Shown here: piece by piece, positions 63,542 to 64,000 of the stretch
Layout of the letters: each line of letters starts with the position of its first letter
Numbering within the stretch: position 1 is the first letter of the stretch
DNA from: Setaria digitata
Taxonomy: Eukaryota; Nematoda; Chromadorea; Rhabditida; Setariidae
Assembly: GCA_003640385.1 (NCBI GenBank)
Contig: RCAB01000094.1
Coordinates: 1-64,000, forward strand
DNA: 64,000 nucleotides
Direction of reading: 5' to 3'
The notes under the pieces: generated by a model
The model's input: the letters and a program-made list of their open reading frames with translations, nothing else
Databases searched by the model: none
Told to the model about the DNA's origin: nothing
Made by a program: the position numbers and the translations under genes

Positions 63542-64000
63542 ATGTCACATCGTTCCGCTATCCGAATCGCTCATCGGGACATCTCGTCGGAACCGTATAG
63601 TATCACTGTGGAATCCCACAGAACAAGAAAGATGCTGCTATTTCAATCTTCAGCTATTACGACAATTTGTATGTTCTTAGCAATTTTCGTGAGATTTCGT
63701 TTCAGAAACTTTGAATCCTTCTGAAATTATAGGAATAATATGGTCAGCAAATTTTTTTTTTTTATATTCAAGGCAGGATTCATTTGTTTTTTGATTTTCC
63801 GAGAATTTTTTTTTTTTATTTTTTTTGAGTAAAACAATTTGCTACGTAGGTAACAAAAAACTAGTATGTGAATCCGTATATTGATCTTCTGTTTGCAGCC
63901 GACAATGATTCAGTGTTAAAATTAAGAAGAAACTATACAAAACTTTTGGATGCCAGAGGCTTAGTGGGTGTATTACGCACAGACCAAGGTTCCTTTCTTC
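63542..64000 (+). CDS. 5' part of an unrecognised gene, cut by window end
   Basis: The ATG at 63542 opens a frame to 63668 (M-S-H-R-S-A-I-R-I-A-H-R-D-I-S), ending in a phase 1 GTATG donor. A TTTGCAG acceptor at 63898 resumes in the required phase from 63899 to the window edge (D-N-D-S-V-L-K-L-R-R-N-Y-T-K-L-L-D-A-R-G). The two exons encode about 76 residues, Arg/Ser-rich at first and then helical and charged. I do not recognise the family from this fragment. Phase agreement and normal amino-acid composition support a real gene. The rest lies beyond the window. Confidence 0.55.

Overview
The window looks like nuclear DNA of a nematode, most probably a clade III (filarial-type) species. The evidence is the very AT-rich intergenic DNA full of A/T homopolymers, short exons (30-280 bases) with TTTTCAG-type acceptors, and best-remembered family matches to Caenorhabditis genes (piki-1, sli-1, fat-4, fat-3, an imp-type peptidase, nematode Clc-like claudins). 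The species assignment is inference; no database was searched. No viral, bacterial or transposon protein was recognised. All gene models were built by hand: exons were joined only where splice sites and reading phase agreed, and exceptions are stated.

Layout. 1-8359: AT-rich, essentially empty, with one diverged 125-bp duplication and a possible stray exon near 7.35 kb. 8360-10456 (+): four-exon gene for a 232-residue protein I do not recognise. 12266-23661 (-): about 37 exons encoding a complete class II phosphoinositide 3-kinase (Ras-binding, C2, helical, kinase, PX and C2 domains). 26476-29834 (+): 11-exon Cbl/SLI-1 E3 ubiquitin ligase, divergent from the kinase across 2.8 kb. 31901-34467 (-): five-exon four-TM Clc-like (claudin superfamily) protein. 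34670-37747 (-): tentative small membrane-protein gene just upstream of it. 37.9-46.9 kb: microsatellite-rich DNA with no gene I can support.

46964-49648 and 51397-54438 (+): tandem front-end fatty-acid desaturases, the first FAT-4-like (delta-5 type), the second FAT-3-like (delta-6 type). Each has an N-terminal cytochrome b5 domain and three histidine boxes. In C. elegans the two genes are also neighbours. Together they would perform two desaturation steps toward C20 polyunsaturated fatty acids. 55608-59356 (-): a divergent signal-peptide-peptidase-family intramembrane protease, convergent with the desaturases. 59.4-63.5 kb: CA-rich and minisatellite DNA. 63542-64000 (+): 5' end of an unrecognised gene cut by the window edge.

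Two of the five single N positions (33286 and 60310) sit exactly between near-identical direct repeats of about 115-145 bp, so they look like unmerged contig ends and not biology. The most useful unusual observations are the altered catalytic motifs of the intramembrane protease, two apparent GC-AG introns in the FAT-4-like gene, twin Y-V-N motifs in the Cbl tail, and endocytic/UIM-like motifs at the kinase N-terminus. I did not find a clearly new multi-gene system.
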